Assembly: GCA_016124385.1 (NCBI GenBank) | Contig: WGNU01000001.1 | Location: forward strand, 124,001-188,000 | Length of the DNA stretch: 64,000 nucleotides | Origin: Alphaproteobacteria bacterium | GTDB lineage: Bacteria > Pseudomonadota > Alphaproteobacteria > Micropepsales > Micropepsaceae | Direction: 5' to 3' | Part shown: positions 1 through 8,196 of the stretch, one piece after another | Layout: each line of letters opens with the position of its first letter | Numbering within the stretch: position 1 is the first letter of the stretch | Notes under the pieces: generated by a model | What the model was told of the DNA's origin: nothing | The model's input: the letters and a program-made list of their open reading frames with translations, nothing else | The model's database searches: none | Program-made: the position numbers and the translations under genes

Positions 1-26
1 GTCTCGAGGACACGCATGGCTTTCAT
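1..26 (-). CDS. 5' end of a leftward gene, product unknown
   Basis: Only the first eight codons are in the window (Met-Lys-Ala-Met-Arg-Val-Leu-Glu). A strong Shine-Dalgarno (AAGGGAGG) sits just upstream and starts at the stop codon of the acyl-CoA dehydrogenase at 35-1189, so this is very likely the next gene of the same operon. The N-terminus resembles quinone-oxidoreductase/zinc-alcohol-dehydrogenase starts, but eight residues cannot settle that. Confidence 0.5.
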
Positions 27-34
27 CGCCTCCC

Positions 35-1189
35 TTAGAACGTGCTCGTATCGGCATCGACGCCGAGCAGCAGCCGCCCGGCCGTCTCCATCGTCGGCGG
101 CGCCACCATCATATGCTGCGCGGCGACGTGAATATCGCGGAAGATGCGCTGCAGCGGCGAGGTCTTGTAGACTGACGTTCCCCCGCCCAGTGCGTACATG
201 AGATCGACCGCCTTCACGCATTCGCGCGCGGCATGGGTGATCGCCATGCGCAGATCGCGCCGCGTGTCGAGCGAGACACGGCCCTTGGCGCCGACTTCCG
301 CCCAGGCGCTCTCCAGCATCTCGTAGAAAAAGGCCCGCGCCGCGCGGCGCATGGCTTCGGCCTGCGCGACGTCTTCCTGCGTGCGCGAGCGCTGCGCGAG
401 CACGCGGCGATGCGATTCCGGCGTCTTGCCGCCCGCGAGATTGATCGCCTCATCGATCGCGGCCTTGGCGAGCCCAAGCATCGCGGCCGCGATGCCGGAG
501 CCCAGAAGCCCGAAGAACGGGAAGCGATAAAGCGCGCGGTCGATCGTCCGCGCCGCGCCTTCCGCATTGAAGAAATCGCGCGGCACCTTGAGCTCACGCA
601 TCGCGAAATCCTGGCTGCCCGAGCCGGAAAGCCCCGAGACGTCCCAATTGCCCAGAAGCTCCGCGTCCTTGATCGGCACGAACGCACCGCCGTTGCGCGG
701 CACGCCGTTCGAATCGAGATCGAGCTCGCCGTTTTTCGTCACGAGGCACCCGCCCGAGATCCATTGCGCGTTGGGCGAACTCGAGCCCCACTGCCAGCGC
801 CCGTTGACGATAAAATGATCGCCCTTGTCCTCGGCCTTGCCGCGCCGCGCGAAGACGCCGCAGGTGATGACGTTGGCATCGCGCCCGTAGATTACCTCCG
901 CCGTCGCGCGCGGCAGGCTGCCCGCCATGACGCCGGTCGTAGCCCCGATCATGACGCACCAGGACGCGGACCCGTCGGCTTCGGCCAGCGTCTCGATGAC
1001 GCGGGCGAGCACGATCGGATCGGCCTCCAGCCCGTGATAGTCCCGCGGCACCAGCGTCCGGTAGAAGCCGGCCTCGGCGAAGCGCGCTGCGATATCCGCC
1101 GGCAATTGCCGGCCCGCCTCGATCTCGCCTGAACGCTCGCGCAATTCGACCTGAAAGGACTTCGCGGCGGAAATGATATCGGCGCTCAT
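35..1189 (-). CDS. acyl-CoA dehydrogenase / flavin-dependent monooxygenase-like protein
   Basis: The protein has 384 residues with acyl-CoA dehydrogenase fold organisation: a helical N-terminal domain, a beta middle domain beginning around the EADGSASWCVMIGATTG segment, and a helical C-terminal domain. The middle and C-terminal parts look like the 'type 2' branch that includes HsaA/pigment-production hydroxylases, so it may be a flavin-dependent oxygenase or a dehydrogenase acting on a CoA ester or aromatic substrate. The start at MSADII was chosen because the frame upstream is antisense-like and overlaps the previous gene. It is separated by 4 nt from the second acyl-CoA dehydrogenase, in one operon with AlkB and a crotonase. 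The substrate cannot be read from the sequence. Confidence 0.88.
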   Translation of the reverse strand: MSADIISAAKSFQVELRERSGEIEAGRQLPADIAARFAEAGFYRTLVPRDYHGLEADPIVLARVIETLAEADGSASWCVMIGATTGVMAGSLPRATAEVIYGRDANVITCGVFARRGKAEDKGDHFIVNGRWQWGSSSPNAQWISGGCLVTKNGELDLDSNGVPRNGGAFVPIKDAELLGNWDVSGLSGSGSQDFAMRELKVPRDFFNAEGAARTIDRALYRFPFFGLLGSGIAAAMLGLAKAAIDEAINLAGGKTPESHRRVLAQRSRTQEDVAQAEAMRRAARAFFYEMLESAWAEVGAKGRVSLDTRRDLRMAITHAARECVKAVDLMYALGGGTSVYKTSPLQRIFRDIHVAAQHMMVAPPTMETAGRLLLGVDADTSTF

Positions 1190-1193
1190 GGGG

Positions 1194-2354
1194 TCACTCC
1201 GCGAGCTTGAGACGGTTGGCGATATTGTTGCGCTGCATGTTCGAAGAACCGCCCACGATCGGCAGCGAGATCGCGTCGCGCACATAACGTTCCATGTCCA
1301 TGGAATCCGAAAGCCCGTAGGCGCCGACGACCTTCTGGCAGATCAGCGTCACCTCGGCCGCGCCCTCGCAGCAAAAGAGCTTGGCCATGGAGCTCTCGAC
1401 CGCACACGGACGGTTCTCCGTCGCGAGCCAGGCCGCGTGCATCAGCATGTGGCGCATGGCCTGCGTCTTCGTTTTCGCATCGACCAGCATGTGCCGGACG
1501 GCCTGATGTTCACCGATCACGCGGCCGAATTGGCGCCGCTCCTCGGCATAGGCCCAGGCATCGGCGACGGCCGCTTCCGCCAAACCGAGCGCGACGGCCG
1601 ACAGCTCGAGCTTTTCAACCTCGAGCGCGCGCGTCGCCAATTGCCGCCAGCCCCGGTTCCACATCTCCGGCCCGCCGAGAATATGCCCTTCGGGCACCTC
1701 GACATCGTCGAAGAAGACATCGTTCGTTTCGACGCCCCGGATGCCCAGATGCCCGAGCGGCGTGATCGTCACGCCCTTCTCGCTGGGCGGAATGAGAAGG
1801 ATTGTCAGGTTCTTGTAACGGTCCTCAGCCGGGCCCGAGCGCGCGAGGCAGAAGATGTAGTCCGCGATATGCGCGCCCGTGCACCAGCGCTTCGTGCCGT
1901 TGACGATGAGGCGATTTCCCTCCCGCCGAACGGTCGTCTCGACGCTCGCGAGATCGCCGCCGACATTGGGTTCGGAAAGTCCATAGGCGAAAAGGAGCTG
2001 CCCCTGCGCGACGCGCGGCAGAAGCCCGCCCTTCTGCATCGCCGACCCCGACTCGACGAGGTTCATGCCCGCGTAGCACGCGGCCATGATATAGGGGCAC
2101 GCGACCGCCGAGGAACGCTTAGCCAGCTCCTCGATGACGATCATCGCGCCGAGAATATCGACGCCTTGCCCGCCATACTCCTCGGGAACCGTGAGCCCCA
2201 TCGCGCCCATGTCGCCGAGCTTAACCAGCACGTCGCGCGGGAAAAAATTCTCGCGGTCCCAGGTGCGGGCGGCCTCGCGCGGCATGTGCTGATCGACAAA
2301 GCGCCGCGTCGCGTCGCGCAGCAGCCGATGATCCTCTGAAGGGTCGAAATTCAT
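1194..2354 (-). CDS. acyl-CoA dehydrogenase family protein
   Basis: The 386 residues have full-length acyl-CoA dehydrogenase architecture, with the FAD-contacting segment YGLSEPNVGGDLASVET in the middle domain and QFGRVIGEHQAVRHMLVDA in the C-terminal helical domain. The start ATG overlaps the stop of the upstream alkB gene (ATGA), indicating translational coupling. Near the C-terminus the YGLSDSMDMERYVRDA segment aligns by eye with the region holding the catalytic Glu of medium-chain acyl-CoA dehydrogenase, but that position is Ser here. The catalytic base may therefore lie elsewhere, as in isovaleryl-CoA dehydrogenase, or be absent. It probably introduces an alpha,beta double bond that the upstream crotonase could act on, but the pathway is unknown. 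Confidence 0.9.
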   Translation of the reverse strand: MNFDPSEDHRLLRDATRRFVDQHMPREAARTWDRENFFPRDVLVKLGDMGAMGLTVPEEYGGQGVDILGAMIVIEELAKRSSAVACPYIMAACYAGMNLVESGSAMQKGGLLPRVAQGQLLFAYGLSEPNVGGDLASVETTVRREGNRLIVNGTKRWCTGAHIADYIFCLARSGPAEDRYKNLTILLIPPSEKGVTITPLGHLGIRGVETNDVFFDDVEVPEGHILGGPEMWNRGWRQLATRALEVEKLELSAVALGLAEAAVADAWAYAEERRQFGRVIGEHQAVRHMLVDAKTKTQAMRHMLMHAAWLATENRPCAVESSMAKLFCCEGAAEVTLICQKVVGAYGLSDSMDMERYVRDAISLPIVGGSSNMQRNNIANRLKLAE

Positions 2355-3007
2355 CGCGCGCGCCTGAGCGTGAGGTTGATCCGGGCCGCTTCGGCCAAGA
2401 GCGGATGCGTGAGCGGCGCCGTGTCCGGCAGCACGCGCCGGACGCCGTGAAAGCGCGTCCGCGACGGGCCGTGAAGGACGACGACGTCGCCCGAGTGCAA
2501 GAGAAGCGTCTCTGGCCGGTCGCCGCGCGCCTGGCCGCCGATGAGGAAGATCGCATCCGCGCCGAGACTGACCGAGACGATCGGGTGCGCGAAATCGCAC
2601 TCGTCATAATCCTGGTGAAGGCCAAGCTTGCCGTCGGCGGCATAAGCATTGACGAGGCATGCGTCCGGCACGAAGGGCGGAAGGCCAAGGCCCGCGATGA
2701 TCCGATCGCTGAGCGCGAGCAGGCGCCGCGGGATCGCGGGCCATCTCTCGCCGGTTACGGGATGCGACGGCTCGTAGCGATAGCCCTTGGAATCTGAAAT
2801 CCACCCGAGCGGCCCGCAATTCGTCATCTGGTTGATGAGCGGCGTGCCGTTGCGCATCCGCGGCCGATAGAAGGGCGCCTCCGCGACGACGGCGGCGATG
2901 TCATCGAGAAGCGCCGCCTGCTCCGTAAGGGTCAGCGCGCCGGGCACATGCGCCACGCCGCCCGGAAGGCTGGCCGGTGCCATGTCGCGAAAGAGCGGAA
3001 GCGTCAT
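2351..3007 (-). CDS. alkB: AlkB-type 2-oxoglutarate/Fe(II) dioxygenase
   Basis: The 218 residues match the AlkB family, which oxidatively demethylates alkylated nucleic-acid bases. Visible iron ligands are H131-x-D133 (LHQDYDE) and H187 (RTRFHGVRR). The 2-oxoglutarate-binding arginine region is the C-terminal R209-INLTLR motif, the counterpart of RYNLTFR in E. coli AlkB. The LINQMTNCGPLGW segment matches the family's nucleotide-lid region. It sits 6 nt after a crotonase gene and overlaps the next acyl-CoA dehydrogenase by ATGA, an odd operon setting for a repair enzyme. It is the bacterial AlkB type rather than a plant-type AlkB. Confidence 0.93.
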   Translation of the reverse strand: MTLPLFRDMAPASLPGGVAHVPGALTLTEQAALLDDIAAVVAEAPFYRPRMRNGTPLINQMTNCGPLGWISDSKGYRYEPSHPVTGERWPAIPRRLLALSDRIIAGLGLPPFVPDACLVNAYAADGKLGLHQDYDECDFAHPIVSVSLGADAIFLIGGQARGDRPETLLLHSGDVVVLHGPSRTRFHGVRRVLPDTAPLTHPLLAEAARINLTLRRAR

Positions 3008-3013
3008 CGCGCG

Positions 3014-3814
3014 TCACCGCCCCGTGAAATTCGGCTTGCGCTTGGCGAGAAACGCCTCGACCGCCTCGCGGTGGTCCTGCGTCTGGAACGTCAGCATTTC
3101 ATAGGCGATGGACGTATCCATGATCGTGTGCGCGAGCTGCTTGAGCGCGATGTTGACCGAGACTTTCGAATATTTGATCGCCTGCGTCGCGCCGCGCGCG
3201 AGTTTGTCCGCGAAGGCATCGACCGCCGCATCGAGCGCATCGTCGGGCAGGCAGTGATTGACGAGGCCGATCCGCGCGGCGTCCGGCCCCAGGATCGGAT
3301 CGCCCGTCATGAGATATTCCTTCGCGCGGGCAAAGCCGATGAGCTGCGGCCAGATGACGGCCCCGCCATCGCCCGCAACAACGCCGACGCGCACATGCGG
3401 ATCGGCGAACCGCGCGCTCTCGCCCGCGAAGATGACATCGCAGAAAAGCGAGATCGTCGCGCCGAGCCCGATCGCCGGCCCTTTGACGCGCGCGATGATG
3501 GGCTTTTCGAGATCGAGCAGGGAGAAGACGATCCGCTTGCCTTCCATCGCGCTCGGTCCGCCGCCGCCGGGCCCGGATGTCGCTTGCATCCACGCAATGT
3601 CGCCGCCCGCGCAGAAGGCCTCGCCCTCGCCCGTCAAAACGATGACGTCGCTGTGGGCATCATCGTTCGCAAGCGTGAACACCTCCGCGAGCTCGCGGTG
3701 CATTGCGGCATCAACCGCATTCAACTTCCCGGGATTGGTAAGCGTCAGCGTCAAGACGCGGCCGCGGCGGCTCGTCTTGATGCGGGTCATCCCCTCCAGC
3801 GTGTTGGCTGTCAT
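3014..3814 (-). CDS. enoyl-CoA hydratase/isomerase (crotonase) family protein
   Basis: The 266 residues have the crotonase fold, including the oxyanion-hole segments AFCAGGDI (about 67-73) and GPAIGLGATISLFCD (112-126). By eye, the two catalytic glutamates of rat enoyl-CoA hydratase (the CEL and QPE positions) correspond to T120 and H140 here. An acidic residue is instead found at D149 in the VVAGDGG motif, a pattern seen in isomerase or atypical crotonases. Classical hydratase activity is thus uncertain. The start at 3814 has GGGGAG close upstream; an in-frame ATG at 3790 is an alternative. It is the first gene of the leftward operon with AlkB and two acyl-CoA dehydrogenases. Confidence 0.9.
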   Translation of the reverse strand: MTANTLEGMTRIKTSRRGRVLTLTLTNPGKLNAVDAAMHRELAEVFTLANDDAHSDVIVLTGEGEAFCAGGDIAWMQATSGPGGGGPSAMEGKRIVFSLLDLEKPIIARVKGPAIGLGATISLFCDVIFAGESARFADPHVRVGVVAGDGGAVIWPQLIGFARAKEYLMTGDPILGPDAARIGLVNHCLPDDALDAAVDAFADKLARGATQAIKYSKVSVNIALKQLAHTIMDTSIAYEMLTFQTQDHREAVEAFLAKRKPNFTGR

Positions 3815-3946
3815 GCACTCCCCGTTCGTTCTCGTTCTTATCGGGCGAGTTTAGGGAGCTGGCGCGCCTTGCGGAAGAGGTTCCGATTGCCGCCTTTCGA
3901 GCCCCTTGCTAGCGTCCCGCCGATAAAACCAACGAGGAGTGAACCC

Positions 3947-4327
3947 ATGATCGGCTACGTGACTTTGGGGACGAACAATATGGAGAAGGCGCTCGCCTTC
4001 TACGACGCGGTGCTGGGCGAGGTTGGCGGCAAGCGGACGTGGAACAACGATCGCCTGCAGGGCTATGGCGGCCAGGGCCCGCAGATCGCTATTGGCAAGA
4101 CCTATGACGGCAAGAGCGCGACCTCCGGAAACGGCACGATGATCGCCCTTGCCGCGTCGGACAAGGACATGGTCGCCCGCGTGCACGCCAAGGCGCTCGC
4201 GATGGGCGGCAAGGACGAAGGCGCGCCTGGCTTCCGCCCGGCCGATGCGAAGTCCGGCTTCTACGGCGCCTATTTCCGCGATCTCGACGGCAACAAATTC
4301 GCGGTTTTCACGATGGCGAAAAGCTAG
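3947..4327 (+). CDS. VOC (glyoxalase/bleomycin-resistance fold) protein
   Basis: This 126-residue single-domain protein carries the paired beta-alpha-beta-beta-beta modules of the vicinal-oxygen-chelate superfamily: MIGYVTLGTNNMEKALAFYD at the N-terminus and YGAYFRDLDGNKFAVFTM at the C-terminus. The family includes glyoxalases, dioxygenases and antibiotic-binding proteins, and this lineage usually lacks an assigned substrate. The start is supported by GAGGAG at 3934-3939, seven bases upstream. It is monocistronic, divergent from the crotonase operon, and ends at a hairpin shared with the next convergent gene. Confidence 0.88.
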   Translation: MIGYVTLGTNNMEKALAFYDAVLGEVGGKRTWNNDRLQGYGGQGPQIAIGKTYDGKSATSGNGTMIALAASDKDMVARVHAKALAMGGKDEGAPGFRPADAKSGFYGAYFRDLDGNKFAVFTMAKS

Positions 4328-4353
4328 GGCGCTCGGCCTTCTGACAACAAGAA

Positions 4354-4377
4354 AGGGCGGGCCACGGCCCGCCCTTG
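4354..4377. terminator. bidirectional intrinsic terminator
   Basis: A perfect 10-bp inverted repeat (AAGGGCGGGC / GCCCGCCCTT) with loop CACG lies between the convergent genes ending at 4327 and 4397. It could end transcription in both directions. Confidence 0.75.
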
Positions 4378-4396
4378 TCGTTTCGGCTGCGCCTGC

Positions 4397-5521
4397 TTAC
4401 TCCGCCGCGACTTGCGAGGGCGTCTTCAACGTGAGCCCGCCATTGAGCTTGGTGAGGGAGCGGATGCCCTCTTCGGCGATATCGTCGCCGATCATGCGGT
4501 CGCCCTCGGCGTGCAGCTCGGCCATGTCGACATAGGCCGCATAGACGCCGCGCGTGCGGTCGGTGATGATGCCGGCCTTGAGGAGCGTCTTGATCAGCAC
4601 GCGGAAGATGTTGGTCGTCTTCTCCATCTCCTTGCGGATTTCGACATCCGTCAGCGCTTCCATGAAGGCGGACTGGACCCAGGCAGGGTCGAGGCCGATC
4701 TCGCGGTAGATCCAGCTCTTCTGATCGGGCGAGGCGAGGTTGAAGAGAAGAACCTGGAAGACTTGCGCCGCCCAGTCTTCGATCTTGGCATGCTCCTCAG
4801 GAGCCAGATGAGGGATGGTGCGATCCGCCCAGATCTTGCCGAATTTGTGATGGAACGCTTCGTCCGTCATGACGAGCTGGCAGAGCTTGACCATCAAGGG
4901 GTCGCGTCCCTCGGAATAGAACGTCGCGAAGGCACCCATCGCGAGGCCCTCGACCAGCATCTGCATGCCGATCAGCTTCTTCCAGACGAGCGGGCTTGCG
5001 ACGAGTTCCGTCAGAAGATCGCCGAGCGCGGGACCGACCGGCACCGGCTTGCCCCAGCGCGCCTGCACATAGCGCGTGAAGCCGGTGACGTGCCGCGCTT
5101 CCTCGCGCGCTTGGTTGGCGGCGTACTCCTGCGCGCCGGGATCGCGCAGGATGTGGCAGAGCGAAGCCGAGAGCGACAACGCCCCTTGCTCTCCGTGCAG
5201 GATCGAGGAGAAGGACCACAGCGTATTGAGGTTGACGAGCTTGATCTTGCCCTGTTCGTCGAGCTTGTCGCCGACCGCGGTGCGCAGCTCGGTGTTGATC
5301 TCGGGATTGACCAGATAGTCCTTCTCTAGGTCGAAAGGCTGGGAGAAATCGATGTACTTGGTGTCGAGCGGATCCCAGAAATGATCGTGGGTCGCCGAGA
5401 TGATCTTATCGAACGCGGTCGATCGGGCGCCGTACCGCTCGACGTCCATCATTGCGGGAAAATCTTGCGGATCGACCGCGTTGTAGGCTGGGTCCTTCGT
5501 GATGTTGGCGGCATCGGTCAT
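4397..5521 (-). CDS. ferritin-like di-iron protein (putative oxygenase)
   Basis: This 374-residue, mostly helical protein has a complete six-ligand di-iron carboxylate set: E111, E141-x-x-H144 (EEARH), E191, and E221-x-x-H224 (DEAFHH). The order E, ExxH, E, ExxH is that of ferritin-like oxygenases, desaturases and R2-type proteins. There is no signal peptide, so it is cytoplasmic. It is monocistronic, and nothing nearby identifies the substrate. It could be an N-oxygenase, a hydroxylase or a desaturase-like enzyme. The start at MTDAAN is preceded by a GAGGAGAA stretch. Confidence 0.75.
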   Translation of the reverse strand: MTDAANITKDPAYNAVDPQDFPAMMDVERYGARSTAFDKIISATHDHFWDPLDTKYIDFSQPFDLEKDYLVNPEINTELRTAVGDKLDEQGKIKLVNLNTLWSFSSILHGEQGALSLSASLCHILRDPGAQEYAANQAREEARHVTGFTRYVQARWGKPVPVGPALGDLLTELVASPLVWKKLIGMQMLVEGLAMGAFATFYSEGRDPLMVKLCQLVMTDEAFHHKFGKIWADRTIPHLAPEEHAKIEDWAAQVFQVLLFNLASPDQKSWIYREIGLDPAWVQSAFMEALTDVEIRKEMEKTTNIFRVLIKTLLKAGIITDRTRGVYAAYVDMAELHAEGDRMIGDDIAEEGIRSLTKLNGGLTLKTPSQVAAE

Positions 5522-5639
5522 GCGTGCGTTCTCCTCGGGCGGCGGCTTGTTTCCCCTTCGCCCGGCAGTGTCGATGAGAACGACTTTCAGTGCAACGGAA
5601 TTGACGCCGCCGTCACGTTTCCACGCAGCGGCGGCTCGG

Positions 5640-6632
5640 CTAGCTTTCGGGTCTCGTCGGCTCGCGAACGACGCCCGGCTCGCCGAAGATTACGACGTTG
5701 CCATCGGGTCCTTGCGCGACCGCAGCGAGACCTTTGCGGTCGGGCCGGTTGACGGAAACGAACGTCTTGCCACCGTCCGTCGAGTAAACGACCGCACCGC
5801 CCAGGCCCACCACGACGACAGTTCCGTCATCGAGCTCCGTGGAACCGGAAAGCGACTCCGCCGAGTTGCTCGGGATGTTGGTCCAGGTCTGCCCGTCATC
5901 TTCGGAACGCCAGATATTGCCGCGCATCCCAACGACGAGCAGTGGCCCCGACTTCAGCGCCAGCCCACCCCAGAACGAGCCGTCATAGCCGGTCTCCACG
6001 GCCTCCCACGTCTGCCCGAGATCGCCGGAGCGGAACACCGTGCCGAACTCGGCGGCGATATAGAGATTGCTGCCCTTCCCGCGGAAAAGTTTGTTCAGAT
6101 GGTTGTCGAGCTGGGTGTCGGGAATGAGTGTAAACTGATCCCAAGTGGCGCCGCCATCGCTCGTGCGCGCGGCAAAGGCGAAGGCGCCCACGGTGATTGC
6201 TTCGGTCGGCGAAATCGCAAGCACGGAGAGCAGCGCATCGTCCGAGTCGTTTCCGCCGAACTGCTTGGCCCACGTCGCGCCGCCGTCGTCCGTCCGCAGG
6301 ATCACGGTATCGTGGCCGACCGCCCATCCCACTTTGTCGTCGGCGAAAGAGACGCTGGTCAGCGTCGTGCGCGTGGGAACGTTTTCGACCTGGCGCCAGG
6401 TTGCACCCTTGTCGTCGGACAGGAGGATGTGGCCGAACTCGCCCACCGCGACCAGGCGCGGACCGGCCTGCGCGACGGAGATGAGCAGGCGCTCGCCGGC
6501 GAGGACGTCCTGCGAGGACACATCGCCTTGCGGGACGTTGACGCGGTCGACCGCCGCGGACGCCGCCCAGACCGAAGTCGCGCCGGTTGCCGCCAGCACC
6601 GCCGCCAAAACCAATTTCAAGAGACCCGACAT
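5640..6632 (-). CDS. secreted Ycf48/BNR-repeat beta-propeller protein
   Basis: The 330 residues begin with a Sec signal peptide (hydrophobic 5-20, AWA cleavage near 23). Repeated propeller blades with Asp-box motifs follow: SDDKGATW, TDDGGATW, TSDGGATW, SGDLGQTW, SEDDGQTW and STDGGKTF. This is the Ycf48/Hcf136-like family, known as a photosystem II assembly factor in cyanobacteria but common in non-photosynthetic proteobacteria. It lies downstream of the DUF1302 and DUF1329 genes, a neighbourhood often seen together with an RND-type exporter; no exporter is present here. It probably acts in the periplasm or envelope; exact role unknown. Confidence 0.82.
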   Translation of the reverse strand: MSGLLKLVLAAVLAATGATSVWAASAAVDRVNVPQGDVSSQDVLAGERLLISVAQAGPRLVAVGEFGHILLSDDKGATWRQVENVPTRTTLTSVSFADDKVGWAVGHDTVILRTDDGGATWAKQFGGNDSDDALLSVLAISPTEAITVGAFAFAARTSDGGATWDQFTLIPDTQLDNHLNKLFRGKGSNLYIAAEFGTVFRSGDLGQTWEAVETGYDGSFWGGLALKSGPLLVVGMRGNIWRSEDDGQTWTNIPSNSAESLSGSTELDDGTVVVVGLGGAVVYSTDGGKTFVSVNRPDRKGLAAVAQGPDGNVVIFGEPGVVREPTRPES

Positions 6633-6713
6633 GAACGCCGCCTTTCCGATCGCGGAGCTGACGCTTCCTCGCGATCGTCCCTGAAGAACCTTTATGACCC
6701 CTTATTCAGTCTA

Positions 6714-6743
6714 CAGCCCGGCCCATTTTCAAGGGCCGGGCTG
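6714..6743 (-). terminator. terminator-like hairpin after the DUF1329 gene
   Basis: A perfect 11-bp stem (CAGCCCGGCCC / GGGCCGGGCTG) with an 8-nt AT-rich loop starts 24 nt after the DUF1329 stop codon. No clear U-tract follows on the minus strand, so termination may be partial or Rho-assisted. Confidence 0.6.
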
Positions 6744-6767
6744 CAAAGTCGCTAGCCTGTGGACGTG

Positions 6768-8150
6768 TTATCGCACGCCAAGGTTACGGATCGCTTGCGG
6801 TGTGTACCGATCTTCCTTGAGCTCGTCCGCCGCGAAGTTGATCACCTTCTCTTCGTTCTGAAGGCTGAGGGCGAGGTACCGGCGATCCTGGATGTCGTAG
6901 ACAACCTCACCGGCGATGAAGCATGTCGGCACATGGTACCGGTTGACGGTCAGCTGCTCCTGGATCCGCCACAGCTCGCCGCGCCCGTCATAGAGTTCCG
7001 AGCCGACAATGCCCAGATAGTCCTCGTCCATCTGGTAGCTGCGGCGCGCGTAGATGTGACGCGTGCCAGGACGCAGCTTCGCCTCGTATTGCCAGACCCG
7101 GTGAAGCTCGTAGCGCACCAGATCCTGGTTGAGGTGAACCGGCTTCACGAGATCGTCGTACTTGGCGTTCATCGCCTTGTAGTTGTTGTACGGGATGTAC
7201 ATCTCGTTCTTGCCGATGATCGTCCAGTCGTAACGATCCGGCGCGCCGTTGTAGCCGTCGAACGAGTCCGACGTCGACATACCGTCCGTATTCGTGCCGG
7301 GGTTGTCATAGGCGATGTCCGGGGCGCGGCGCACGCGGCGCGTGCCCGGGTTGTAGCTCCACGCCTTGCGGGGATCGACCGCGGCGTTGAGCGATTCATG
7401 CACCAGGATCACGTTACCCGCCAACCGCGCCGGAGCGACGGTATTGGCGATGTAGTAGATCGAGATGTTGTTCAGGTCTTCAGCCTTCGTCGCCGCCGGA
7501 TCCGACCACGAGAGAATGGCTTCGTCCTGGACGGTAATGGGCGCCGTGGCGCCGCCCGACTGGACCGGGAACGCGGCGAACTGGCGCGTCACCTTGAACG
7601 AGCGATAGCGCAGCGTGTGGTTCCACAGCATTTCGTTCGCGCTGTTGCCGATCGGGAACGGGTGCCCCATGATCGCGCCGAGCACGCCGTTGCCGTCGAG
7701 GCCGCCCGCGGGCGTCTTCGTCAGCTCGCCGACGGCCATGTTCCGCTTGTTCGCGTCATAGACGAACGAGGGCAGGGCGCAGGAGCGGCGGCTCTTGTAC
7801 ACGTCCATGAAGTACGTGTCGCGCTGGCTGAGGAGGGCCTGATGGCCGACCGACAGCTTGTCCGCGTATTGGGCCATATTGGCCTTGGTGATGCGGAACA
7901 AGGGCGCGTCTGATGCGAACGGGTCCGGCGGAAGCTGCGTCGTGCCGTCGAACGTCACGCCCGCGGGCGGGGCGGTGATGCCACCGTCCCAGGCCGGGAT
8001 CGAGCCGTCGGCGTTGCCGGCGATCTCGGAACCCATCGGCGTCAGATCCTGCCCGACGCGGGCGATCACTTCGTCCGGGACCTTCGCGAAGGCGCCGGTG
8101 GCGACACCGAGCGCGATCGCGGAGGTAAGGAGACTAAACTGCAGTTTCAT
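6768..8150 (-). CDS. DUF1329 family envelope protein
   Basis: The 460 residues begin with a Sec signal peptide (MKLQFSLLTSAIALGVATGAFA, then KVPDEV). The mature protein has features of DUF1329: the early DGSIPAWDGG segment, the central WSYNPGTRRVRRAPDIAYDNP block, and the C-terminal RYLALSLQNEE region. The family has a LolA/LolB-like fold in known structures and travels with DUF1302 outer-membrane barrels, so a lipid- or hydrophobic-compound-handling role in the periplasm is plausible but unproven. It lies 46 nt downstream of the DUF1302 gene in the same operon. Confidence 0.88.
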   Translation of the reverse strand: MKLQFSLLTSAIALGVATGAFAKVPDEVIARVGQDLTPMGSEIAGNADGSIPAWDGGITAPPAGVTFDGTTQLPPDPFASDAPLFRITKANMAQYADKLSVGHQALLSQRDTYFMDVYKSRRSCALPSFVYDANKRNMAVGELTKTPAGGLDGNGVLGAIMGHPFPIGNSANEMLWNHTLRYRSFKVTRQFAAFPVQSGGATAPITVQDEAILSWSDPAATKAEDLNNISIYYIANTVAPARLAGNVILVHESLNAAVDPRKAWSYNPGTRRVRRAPDIAYDNPGTNTDGMSTSDSFDGYNGAPDRYDWTIIGKNEMYIPYNNYKAMNAKYDDLVKPVHLNQDLVRYELHRVWQYEAKLRPGTRHIYARRSYQMDEDYLGIVGSELYDGRGELWRIQEQLTVNRYHVPTCFIAGEVVYDIQDRRYLALSLQNEEKVINFAADELKEDRYTPQAIRNLGVR

Positions 8151-8196
8151 ACGATGTTTCCTCCGAATTCAGTTCCTGCGGATGTCTCCCCCCGCA

